A stretch of 40,250 nt of DNA from DASSCW01 sp036556695 (GTDB lineage Bacteria > Chloroflexota > Limnocylindria > QHBO01). The stretch is from positions 1 through 40,250 of the forward strand of contig DATBIY010000102.1 in NCBI GenBank assembly GCA_036556695.1. Reading direction: 5' to 3'. The position numbers and the translations under genes are program-made. This document shows positions 1 to 6,400 of the stretch, one piece after another; the stretch's first letter is position 1, and each line of letters starts with the position of its first letter. The notes beneath the pieces were generated by a model. That model had not been told where the DNA came from. It saw nothing but the letters and a program-made list of their open reading frames with translations, and made no database searches.

Positions 1-642
1 CTTCCACTCGCTGCCGTCGGCGAAGCGCTCGCGCTTCCAGATTGGCAGCCGCTGCTTGATCGCCTCGATGACGAACCGATTGGCCTCGTACGCCTCGCCA
101 CGATGGGCGGCGGCGGTCACGATGACCACCGCTGCCTCGCCAATCGGCACCGTTCCGGTGCGATGCACCACCGCCACCGCGGCGCCGCAGCTCGTCGCCG
201 CCTCGGCCGCGATCTCCTCGAGCACCGAGGTCGCCATCTCGGCGTAGACCTCGTATTCGAGCTCGACTACCGCGCGGCCGTCACCGGAGGTGTCGCGGGC
301 GCGCCCCACGAATGCCACCAGCGCCCCGTGGCCGGGGCCTGCGATGGAGGCCTCCAGGGCCGCCGCGTCGATTGGGCCATGGGTGATGCCCACCAGCGGC
401 GCGCCGCCGCTTACCGGCGGCAGGAAGGCGACCTCGTCCCCGTCCGCCAGCGCCACCTCCCATGTGGCGTACGCGCCGTTCCGCGCTGCGCGAACATAGG
501 GCCGATGCGGGGCCACGGCCGCATGGCGCTCCTCCAGGGCACGCCACGCGTCGTCAACGGTGGCGCCATCGGCCAGGTCCACCTCCAGGCGCTCGGCCGA
601 GAGCTCACGCAGCATGGCGAAGGTGCGCAGCGTGATCCGCAT
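1..642 (-). CDS. moaX: MoaD-MoaE fusion molybdopterin synthase (3' end outside window)
   Basis: Both subunits of molybdopterin synthase sit in one chain, which converts precursor Z (cPMP) to molybdopterin in the cytoplasm. Reading from the ATG at 642 gives 214 residues with no stop before the window edge, so the C-terminus is missing. Residues 1-80 are the MoaD ubiquitin-like fold, ending in FLPPVSGG; the GG at 79-80 matches the thiocarboxylated C-terminus of free MoaD. From about residue 84 follows MoaE, with VAFVGRARD near 110-117, the conserved AYEANRFVIEAIK stretch and PIWKRERFADGSEWK at the edge. This is the architecture of mycobacterial MoaX, where cleavage after GG activates the enzyme; that cleavage here is inferred. 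The gene is last in a minus-strand operon, 4 nt after the membrane-protein gene. Nothing suggests decay. Confidence 0.93.
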   Translation of the reverse strand, partial: MRITLRTFAMLRELSAERLEVDLADGATVDDAWRALEERHAAVAPHRPYVRAARNGAYATWEVALADGDEVAFLPPVSGGAPLVGITHGPIDAAALEASIAGPGHGALVAFVGRARDTSGDGRAVVELEYEVYAEMATSVLEEIAAEAATSCGAAVAVVHRTGTVPIGEAAVVIVTAAAHRGEAYEANRFVIEAIKQRLPIWKRERFADGSEWK

Positions 643-646
643 CGGC

Positions 647-1426
647 TCAGACGGGCACGCCGGTCAGGTAGGTGATGCTCGCGCCCGCTATCGAGCCGGC
701 GGCGACGAACGCAAGGCCGATGTACAGCAATCCGGTGGTTGCCTGCAGCGATGGGGCGCGGCTGGCCAGCAGGGCCAGCACGGTGATGCCGATGGGGAGC
801 AGGATGCCAACCGCCAGGCGCAGCCAGGTCAACGGGGCGATGGGGCCGTCCACCGGACCGCCGCTCACACCGACCAGCGCCACGACGAACGCCAGGCCCT
901 GCCCCAGCAGCGCCACCAGCAGCAGCCACATCATCCGGCGCAGCGGCGCCGGCGAGAGCTTGGGCGTGACCAGGTACCAGTGGCCCAGCAGCATGCCGGC
1001 TGTCACCGCTCCCAGGGCGATGGCGGCGACCACCAGCTGCACCGTGAAGAGCAGCGGGCTGAGCGTGCCGCCGGCGGCGGCGAGGGTCGCCAGGCCCAGC
1101 ATGCCGATGGTCGCTCCGAGGAGCGGCAGCCCACCCCGCGGCACGCCAAGGTGCGATGCCACCAGGTAGATGACGCTGGTCGCGCCGAAGGCCAGCACCA
1201 GCAGCCGCCGCGTGCCGCGCGTCGAATCGATGAAGCTGCTCTCCGGCATGCCCAGCTCGGACGCCAGCAGGACGGCCGCAAAGGCGACCAGCACCCAGGC
1301 CATGAAGAGCCGATATCCCCGGGTCGTGCCGCCCTGCAGCTCGGTCGCGCCCATTACCAGCGCGGTGCCCGCGCCCAGCCCCATCCAGAAGATCCAGTTG
1401 ACGAAGGGCAGCGCCTCGGGTCCCAC
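647..1426 (-). CDS. Eight-helix integral membrane protein of unknown function
   Basis: Encodes 259 residues that are almost wholly hydrophobic. I count about eight transmembrane segments, roughly residues 8-26, 40-58, 75-93, 100-118, 127-152, 165-187, 203-225 and 232-255. A loop after helix 5 carries the polar motif GHWYLVTPKLSP, the most conserved-looking part; there is no haem CXXCH, ATP-binding or transporter signature that I recognise. It lies 4 nt downstream of the Rieske ferredoxin and 4 nt upstream of the MoaD-MoaE gene, so the four genes must be cotranscribed. Placement between a 2Fe-2S carrier and a molybdopterin gene raises the possibility of a membrane redox role, but the sequence alone does not show one. 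Real gene: high confidence; function: unknown. Confidence 0.8.
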   Translation of the reverse strand: MGPEALPFVNWIFWMGLGAGTALVMGATELQGGTTRGYRLFMAWVLVAFAAVLLASELGMPESSFIDSTRGTRRLLVLAFGATSVIYLVASHLGVPRGGLPLLGATIGMLGLATLAAAGGTLSPLLFTVQLVVAAIALGAVTAGMLLGHWYLVTPKLSPAPLRRMMWLLLVALLGQGLAFVVALVGVSGGPVDGPIAPLTWLRLAVGILLPIGITVLALLASRAPSLQATTGLLYIGLAFVAAGSIAGASITYLTGVPV

Positions 1427-1430
1427 GGGC

Positions 1431-1811
1431 CTAGTGCGGCGCCAGGCTGCCGGTCAGCGCGATCTCGACCCAGCCATCGGCGGTGACGCGAACCGGATGC
1501 GTCTCGACCGGCTCGGTGGCCGGCGGCACGACCGCCTCACCGGTGCGGATGTCGAAACAGCCGCCGTGCCAGGCACAGACCAGCACCTCGTCGCGCGGAT
1601 CGAAGCCGGCCTCCGACAGCGGGAAGTCCTGGTGGGTGCAGTTGTTCTGCACCGCGAAGAACTCCCCGGCGTGCCGAACGATGACCACCGGCGTGCCATC
1701 CAGCTGAATGGGCATCAGCTCGCCGTCGCGCAGCTCGTCGCGATGGAAGATGCGCGCCCATCGCGGCCGCGGCTCGGCGGCTGCGGCAGCAGCATCGGTC
1801 AGGGGTTCCAC
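1431..1811 (-). CDS. Rieske [2Fe-2S] ferredoxin
   Basis: A 126-residue protein with a complete Rieske cluster site: C58-T-H60 in NNCTHQDFPLSEAG and C79-A-W-H82 in LVCAWHGGCFD, the two Cys/two His ligands for a 2Fe-2S cluster. Length and lack of a membrane helix fit the soluble ferredoxin component of ring-hydroxylating oxygenases or nitrite-reductase small-subunit-like proteins rather than the cytochrome bc1 type. The start is GTG at 1811; the first 18 residues are Ala/Pro-rich and may be disordered. It lies 11 nt after the aldehyde dehydrogenase stop and 4 nt before the membrane protein gene, so it is in that operon. No oxygenase alpha subunit is visible, hence the electron acceptor is unknown. 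Confidence 0.92.
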   Translation of the reverse strand: MEPLTDAAAAAAEPRPRWARIFHRDELRDGELMPIQLDGTPVVIVRHAGEFFAVQNNCTHQDFPLSEAGFDPRDEVLVCAWHGGCFDIRTGEAVVPPATEPVETHPVRVTADGWVEIALTGSLAPH

Positions 1812-1822
1812 CGCTGCGTCAG

Positions 1823-3265
1823 TCAGAGCGGGCGGGCGAAGGCCAGCAGCCGGGGCTCGGTCATGTCCTCGATGCTGTAGCGCAGGCCCTCGCGCCCCAG
1901 CCCCGAGTCCTTGACGCCGCCGTAGGGCATGGCGTCGGTGCGCCAGGTGGGCACGTCGTTGACGATGATGCCGCCCACCTCCAGCTCGTCATGGGCGGCC
2001 AGCGTGCGCTGCAGGTCGTTGGTGAAGACCCCGCACTGCAGGCCGAAGGCGCTGTCGTTGATCTCGGCCATGGCGGTCGCGAAGTCCGGCACCGGGAAGA
2101 GGTTGACCACCGGGGCGAACACCTCCTCGCCGCAGACCCGCGCCTCCTTCGGCACGTCGACCAGCACGGTCGCCGGGTAGAACAGCCCGTCCGGCTCGCC
2201 GCCGGTCAGCGCCCGGGCGCCCGACTGCAGCGCCTCGCTCACCCACTGGTGGGTGCGCCGCACCGCCTTGGCGTCGACCATCGGCCCCAGGTCGGTGGCC
2301 GGGTCCAGCGGAGCGCCGACCTGCAGCTGGCGCACCTTGTCGACGAAGCGCGCCGCGAACGCGTCGAAGATCGAGGCCACCACGTAGATGCGCTGCACGC
2401 TGATGCACACCTGCCCGGCGTAGGCGAAGCTGCCGAAGACCAGGCGGCTGACCGCCCAGTCGAGATCGGCCGTCTCGTCGACGATGGCCCCCGCGTTGCC
2501 GCCGAGCTCGAGCACCACCTTCTTCTTGCCGGCCTCGGCCTTCATCTTCCAGCCAACCGATGGCGAGCCGGTGAAGGACAGCAGCTTGAAGCGCTCGTCG
2601 CCGACCAGCGCGTCGCCGGTGGGGCGGTCCATGGGCAGGATGCTGACCGCGCCGGCGGGAAGGTCGGTCTCGGCCAGGTAGCGCGCCACGCGGAGCATGA
2701 CCAGCGGGTCCTTGGACGGCGGCTTGAGGACGATGCTGCAGCCGGCGGCGATGGCCGGCGCCACCTTGTGCGCGGCCAGGTTCAGCGGGAAGTTGAAGGG
2801 GCTGATGCCGGCCACCGGGCCGATGGGGTAGCGGCGCACGATACCTGAGCGACCACGGTTGGCGGCGGTCCAGTCCAGCGGCAGCCACTCGCCGTTGATG
2901 CGCAGCGCCTCCTCGGCGGCGGTGCGGAAGGTCAGCGCCGCGCGCGCCACCTCGCCGCGAGCGTCCTTGATGGGCTTCCCGGACTCGCGGGTCAGCAGCT
3001 CGGCCAGCTCGTCGGCGTCTTCGGTAATCCGCCGCGCCACGTGGGCCAGTGCGTCGCGCCGCTCGAAGCTGGCCAGGCGCCGGGTCCGCCCGAAGGCCTC
3101 GACCGCGGCCAGCGTGGCACGCTCCAGCTCGGCCGCCCCGGCGGAGAAGGTGGTGGCCACCAGCTCCCCGCTGGCCGGGTCGCGGACCTCCAGCGGCGTG
3201 CCGGCCTCCACGAACTCGCCGGCCAGGTAGATCGGAACGGTCGGCGCGCCGACCCGGGTGGTCAT
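1823..3265 (-). CDS. NAD(P)-dependent aldehyde dehydrogenase
   Basis: A full-length 480-residue ALDH-superfamily enzyme oxidising an aldehyde to the acid or acyl product in the cytoplasm. Visible catalytic features: N158 in SPFNFPLN, K181 in VLKPPS, the FTGS cofactor loop at 231-234, general base E253 in LELGGN and nucleophile C287 in AGQVCISVQR. The pattern PFNFPLNLAAHKVAPAIA with VCISVQR is closest to the branch holding non-phosphorylating glyceraldehyde-3-phosphate, lactaldehyde and phosphonoacetaldehyde dehydrogenases; substrate cannot be fixed from sequence. It is first in the minus-strand operon with Rieske ferredoxin, membrane protein and MoaD-MoaE. The ATG at 3265 is only 6 nt past a TAGAAT hexamer, so the mRNA may be leaderless. 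Confidence 0.95.
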   Translation of the reverse strand: MTTRVGAPTVPIYLAGEFVEAGTPLEVRDPASGELVATTFSAGAAELERATLAAVEAFGRTRRLASFERRDALAHVARRITEDADELAELLTRESGKPIKDARGEVARAALTFRTAAEEALRINGEWLPLDWTAANRGRSGIVRRYPIGPVAGISPFNFPLNLAAHKVAPAIAAGCSIVLKPPSKDPLVMLRVARYLAETDLPAGAVSILPMDRPTGDALVGDERFKLLSFTGSPSVGWKMKAEAGKKKVVLELGGNAGAIVDETADLDWAVSRLVFGSFAYAGQVCISVQRIYVVASIFDAFAARFVDKVRQLQVGAPLDPATDLGPMVDAKAVRRTHQWVSEALQSGARALTGGEPDGLFYPATVLVDVPKEARVCGEEVFAPVVNLFPVPDFATAMAEINDSAFGLQCGVFTNDLQRTLAAHDELEVGGIIVNDVPTWRTDAMPYGGVKDSGLGREGLRYSIEDMTEPRLLAFARPL

Positions 3266-3271
3266 GGCGCG

Positions 3272-3277
3272 ATTCTA
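3272..3277 (-). promoter_or_regulatory. Putative -10 box (TAGAAT) of the ALDH operon, leaderless
   Basis: On the minus strand TAGAAT lies 6 nt before the ALDH ATG. Five of six bases match TATAAT. No convincing -35 is seen at 17 bp. The spacing implies transcription starting at or next to the start codon, as at several other genes in this window. Confidence 0.45.
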
Positions 3278-3430
3278 CGACCGTTCTGGATCGCCGCCCG
3301 CGCCGGCGATCCTGGTGTCGACCGCCCACCAGATCGTCTCCCAGGTCGCGCGGCTGTTGGCAACGCTCTTCGTCCAGCTGTCCGTCGTCGGGTCGTAGAG
3401 CCGCAGCGCGCGGGCCTCGAGGTCGCCGCG
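3275..3430 (-). pseudogene. Possible C-terminal coding remnant upstream of ALDH
   Basis: One minus-strand frame ending in TAG at 3277-3275 reads as plausible protein, including RLYDPTTDSW, ATWETIWWAVD and TRIAGAGGDPERS, and its codons end almost entirely in G or C as in real genes here. There is no credible start codon: upstream the frame runs into the MerR-type promoter region. It could be the tail of a gene truncated by rearrangement, or chance in GC-rich DNA. I do not recognise the family. The ALDH -10 box overlaps its stop codon. If it is nothing, the 3266-3447 interval holds only the ALDH promoter. Confidence 0.25.
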
Positions 3431-3447
3431 CGCCCGAGGACCGTGGC

Positions 3448-3478
3448 TTGACTTTACAGTGACTATAAGGATTAGGCT
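3448..3478 (+). promoter_or_regulatory. MerR-type promoter/operator of the MerR-ArsC fusion
   Basis: The -35 TTGACT (3448-3453) and -10 TAGGCT (3473-3478) are separated by 19 bp, the over-long spacer typical of MerR-family promoters. Inside it lies the imperfect palindrome CTTTACAGTGACTATAAGG (3452-3470); its 9-bp arms match at 7 positions around a central G at 3461. Layout closely resembles known mer/cue/hmr operators. The GTG start is 6 nt after the -10, so the transcript would be leaderless. Autoregulation by the adjacent gene product is inferred. Confidence 0.75.
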
Positions 3479-3484
3479 GCCATA

Positions 3485-4342
3485 GTGAACATCTCGACCC
3501 TTGCCCGTCGCGCTGGCATCTCGCCATCGGGCGTGCGCTGGTACGAGGCAGCGGGCATCCTGCCGCGACCGGCTCGCCAGCCGAACGGCTACAGGACCTA
3601 CACCGATGCGGACCTGGCGCGGCTGACGCTGGTCCTCACCCTTCGCCGGCTGGGCATGAGCCCCGCCGAAGCCGGGCGCCTGGCTGATCGCTGCTTGGCA
3701 GGCGAGATCGCTGATCCGGCGCTGACCGCCACGCTCGAGGAGCAGCGACGCCGAATCGCGCTGCAGCGGGAGGAGCTGGAGCGGCTGGAGATCGAGCTGG
3801 CGGACCTGGAGCGCACCATCGAGGTCGCCGATCCGACGCGCTCCGGCACGGCGGGCGGCGCGATCACCGTCCTGTTCATCTGCAACGGCAACTCGGCCCG
3901 GAGCCAGATGGCGGAAGCACTGCTCGGGCGCTTTGGCGGCCGGGACTTCCACCCGCTTTCCGCCGGCACGCGGCCGAATCACGTCTATCCGCTCACCGTC
4001 CGCGTCCTGGCCGAGGTGGGCATCGACTGGAGCCAGGCGCGGGCCAAGCACGTCAGCGAGGTGCTCGGCAAGCCGCTGGACTACGTCATCACGCTCTCGA
4101 ACTCGGCGCGCGAGGAGTGCCCTGAGCTCCCCGGGCCGCACAGCTCCCTTCACTGGCACCTGGAGGATCCCGCGGTGGTGCAGGGCAGCGAGGAGGAGCG
4201 GCTGGCGGCGTTCCGTGCCACGCGCGCCGAGCTATCGGTGCGCCTCCGCCCATTCATCGAGATCGCGCGACGCGCCGCCGGACATCTGCCGGCAGCCACC
4301 GCGCACGGATCCAGGCATGCAGCACAGGGGGTGCTCACATGA
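3485..4342 (+). CDS. MerR-family regulator fused to an ArsC-type (LMW-PTP fold) arsenate reductase
   Basis: A 285-residue two-domain protein. Residues 1-70 are a MerR winged helix-turn-helix (STLARRAGISPSGVRWYEAAG, then LRRLGMSPAEAG) and about 82-115 form the charged dimerisation coiled coil. Instead of a small metal-binding tail, residues 127-265 form a low-molecular-weight phosphatase/arsenate reductase: CX5R loop C133-NGNSA-R139, SAGTRPNH, and acid loop HLEDPA (D228). Alignment to pI258 ArsC retains the third redox cysteine (C212 in ECPELP) but has Ser205 where the first resolving cysteine should be. The start is GTG, 6 nt after the -10 of a MerR-type promoter. The 3' end overlaps the next reading frame by ATGA. 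A sensor that reads arsenate or its own catalytic state is a reasonable inference; no arsenic transporter is adjacent. Confidence 0.9.
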   Translation: MNISTLARRAGISPSGVRWYEAAGILPRPARQPNGYRTYTDADLARLTLVLTLRRLGMSPAEAGRLADRCLAGEIADPALTATLEEQRRRIALQREELERLEIELADLERTIEVADPTRSGTAGGAITVLFICNGNSARSQMAEALLGRFGGRDFHPLSAGTRPNHVYPLTVRVLAEVGIDWSQARAKHVSEVLGKPLDYVITLSNSAREECPELPGPHSSLHWHLEDPAVVQGSEEERLAAFRATRAELSVRLRPFIEIARRAAGHLPAATAHGSRHAAQGVLT

Positions 4343-4578
4343 AGTTCGGAGTCGTCACCTCGTTCGGCAGCGCACAGGACTACGTCGACATGGCGCTCCG
4401 AGCCTTTCGACATCGTCGCCGAGGGGATCACCTCGGGGACCGACCACGCTGCCGATCGCGCGCTGCTCGAGCCGCTGGCCGAGGCCGGCGCGACCTGGTT
4501 CATCGAGAGCCCTGGGAGGACGACCAGTCGGTCGACACCGTCCGCGAGCGGATTCGCCGCGGACCCCCGCGCCTGTAA
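4339..4578 (+). pseudogene. Collapsed LLM-class (F420/FMN-dependent) oxidoreductase
   Basis: The frame opens with MKFGVVTSFGSAQDYVDMA, the typical N-terminus of luciferase-like F420-dependent oxidoreductases, but after about 20 codons jumps to the family's C-terminus. From about 4400 the +1 frame reads PFDIVAEGITSGTDHAADRA then EAGATWFIES; near 4508-4514 it returns to the first frame for PWEDDQSVDTVRERIRRGPP, ending in TAA at 4578. The central part of the barrel, roughly 200 residues, is missing and there are two frame changes, the second looking like one lost C in a C run. It cannot encode a working enzyme. The ATG overlaps the MerR-ArsC stop, so the intact ancestor was probably cotranscribed and coupled. 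An 80-residue out-of-frame peptide may still be translated. Assembly error could explain the frame slips but hardly the large deletion. Confidence 0.82.
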
Positions 4579-4596
4579 TCGCAAGGAGGCATGGCA

Positions 4597-5088
4597 ATGA
4601 CCCTTCCCTACCTCGAGCCGCTGACCCTGCGCCAGCCGGGCGAGCGCGTCATCCCGGAGCCGCCGCGCCGTGGCGAGCCCGGCGGCGAGCCGTGCGCCAT
4701 CTGCACCTCCGACGTCACCGATGCCGTCTGGTCGGACGATCTGTGGACGCTGCATCCACCGGTGAACTCCAGCCTGCCGGGCACCGTCTGGCTGGCCAGC
4801 CGCGTCCACGCTGACTCCTTCGCCGACCTGCCGGAGGCGCACGCCGCGGACTTCGGACGGGTGGTAGCACGCGTGGAGCGTGCGATCCTGTCCCTGGGCG
4901 ACATCGCGCGCGTGCACTTGTACCGCTGGGGCGACGGCGGCGCCCATTTCCACGTCTGGTTCGTCCCGCGGCCGCTGGGCATGCTGGAGGCCACCGGCCA
5001 CATGCTGCCGCTTTGGGAGGACGTGCTGCCGCCAGTCCCCGACGAGGAGGCGGCGGCCGCGGCCCGGCGCGTGGCGGCCGCGATGTGA
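4597..5088 (+). CDS. HIT-like nucleotide-binding protein
   Basis: About 163 residues. The C-terminal part has GDGGAHFHVWFVPRP, the core of a histidine-triad (HIT) fold, with two histidines in the HxHx pattern but W-F where the third His normally stands. An N-terminal CAIC pair (about residues 33-36 from this start) could bind zinc, as in GalT-like HIT proteins. The family hydrolyses or transfers nucleotide monophosphates; the altered triad makes activity here uncertain. A strong AAGGAGG at 4583-4589 sits only 1 nt before an ATG at 4591 but 7 nt before the ATG at 4597, so I prefer 4597; starting at 4591 adds two residues. Its stop overlaps the GTG start of the permease gene (GTGA), showing translational coupling. 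Confidence 0.8.
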   Translation: MTLPYLEPLTLRQPGERVIPEPPRRGEPGGEPCAICTSDVTDAVWSDDLWTLHPPVNSSLPGTVWLASRVHADSFADLPEAHAADFGRVVARVERAILSLGDIARVHLYRWGDGGAHFHVWFVPRPLGMLEATGHMLPLWEDVLPPVPDEEAAAAARRVAAAM

Positions 5089-6362
5089 CTGCCGCAACCC
5101 GCTCGCTGGCGCGGCGGCTGGGAACCGGCGATGCGGTCGTCATCGGCCTCGGCTCGATGATCGGCGCGGGCGTGTTCTCCGCCTGGGCCCCGGCCGCGGC
5201 CGCCGCCGGCGCGGGCCTGCTGGTCGGGCTGCTGGTGGCGGCGGGCGTTGCGTACTGCAACGCGGTCGCCTCGGCGCAGCTGGCAGCCCAGTACCCGACC
5301 TCGGGCGGCACGTACGTCTACGGCCGCGAGCGGCTGGGCAATGTCTGGGGCTTCCTCGCCGGCTGGGGCTTCGTCATTGGCAAGACGGCGTCGTGCGCTG
5401 CCATGGCGCTCACCTTCGCCGGCTACCTGGTGCCGCAGCCGGCCATCGCGCATCGGCTGCTGGCGGCGCTGGCGGTCGTCGCGCTGACGGCGGTCAACCT
5501 CCGCGGCATCTCGCGCACCGCCGGTCTGACGCGGGCCCTGGTGACCCTCTCGCTGCTGGCGCTCGTCATGTTCGTGGGCGTCGTGCTGGTCAACGTGTTG
5601 GGCCCCGGCGCCGCGCAGCCGCTCACGCCGCTGCAGGACGTGGGCAGAGGTCCCTACGGCGTCCTGCAGTCGGCGGGGTTGTTGTTCTTCGCCTTCGCGG
5701 GCTACGCCAGGATCGTCACCCTGGGCGAGGAGGTCCGCGAGCCGCAGGTCACCATCCCGCGAGCCATCCCCCTGGCACTGGGCATCACCGTTGTCGTCTA
5801 CCTCCTGGTCGGCACGGCGTCGCTGCTGGCAGCCGGACCGGACGCTTTGGCCGATACGTCGCGGCCGCTGGCCGTGGCGGCAGAGGCCGCCAATACGGCG
5901 TGGCTGCTTCCAGTGGTCATGGGCGGCGCGGCGGTGGCCAGCCTCGGCGCGTTGCTGGCGCTGATCGCGGGCATCGGCCGCACCGCGCTGGCCATGGCGC
6001 GCAACGGAGACCTGCCCCAATGGCTGGCCGCCATCCATCCCGCCCGCCAGGTGCCGCACCACGCCGAGCTGGCAGTCGGCGTGGCCGTAATCGCACTGGC
6101 GCTGCTCACAGACCTGCGCGGCGCCATCGGCTTCTCGTCCTTCGGCGTGCTGCTCTACTACGCGGTCGCCAATGCATCGGCCTTCACCCAGACCGGCGAA
6201 TTCCGCCGCTGGCCGCGTGTGCTGAACGCGGCCGGGCTGGTCGGCTGCCTGGTGCTGGTGACGACGCTGCCCCTGGAGGCGGTGGCAGCCGGCGTTGTGA
6301 TGTTCGCCATCGGTCTGGCAGTGCGCATGACCCGTTCGGTCATGGCTGGCCGGAGCGCCTGA
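5085..6362 (+). CDS. APC-superfamily amino acid permease
   Basis: About 425 residues from the GTG at 5085, which overlaps the preceding stop by 4 nt and is favoured over an in-frame ATG at 5013 that lies deep in the HIT-like gene. The APC signature is clear: helix 1 holds GDAVVIGLGSMIGAGVFSAW, the unwound substrate-binding segment of the family; YPTSGGTYVYGRERLG and FAFAGYARIVTLGEEVREP (the conserved Glu loop) follow, with about 12 membrane segments in all. It resembles cationic or broad-range amino acid transporters of the inner membrane. Substrate cannot be assigned. Coupling to the HIT-like protein is conserved-looking operon structure, but no functional link is evident. Confidence 0.92.
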   Translation: MTAATRSLARRLGTGDAVVIGLGSMIGAGVFSAWAPAAAAAGAGLLVGLLVAAGVAYCNAVASAQLAAQYPTSGGTYVYGRERLGNVWGFLAGWGFVIGKTASCAAMALTFAGYLVPQPAIAHRLLAALAVVALTAVNLRGISRTAGLTRALVTLSLLALVMFVGVVLVNVLGPGAAQPLTPLQDVGRGPYGVLQSAGLLFFAFAGYARIVTLGEEVREPQVTIPRAIPLALGITVVVYLLVGTASLLAAGPDALADTSRPLAVAAEAANTAWLLPVVMGGAAVASLGALLALIAGIGRTALAMARNGDLPQWLAAIHPARQVPHHAELAVGVAVIALALLTDLRGAIGFSSFGVLLYYAVANASAFTQTGEFRRWPRVLNAAGLVGCLVLVTTLPLEAVAAGVVMFAIGLAVRMTRSVMAGRSA

Positions 6363-6385
6363 CAGCCACACCTGCGCCTGGCCGA

Positions 6386-6391
6386 TATGAT
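6386..6391 (+). promoter_or_regulatory. Putative -10 box (TATGAT)
   Basis: TATGAT ends 9 nt before the ATG at 6401. The short GGAG at 6393-6396 lies within the interval, so the mRNA would start between the box and the ATG and be leaderless or nearly so. No clear -35 at normal spacing. Confidence 0.45.
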
Positions 6392-6400
6392 CGGAGGCGC

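Noticed and set aside
560..1486. Long plus-strand frame opposite the membrane protein and MoaD-MoaE genes
   Set aside because: Gln/His/Arg-rich translation with no recognisable motif, while the minus strand has clear families.
3460..3467. Direct repeat TGACTNTA (3449 and 3460) as a separate operator
   Set aside because: It is part of the -35 and palindrome of the MerR-type site, which explains it better.
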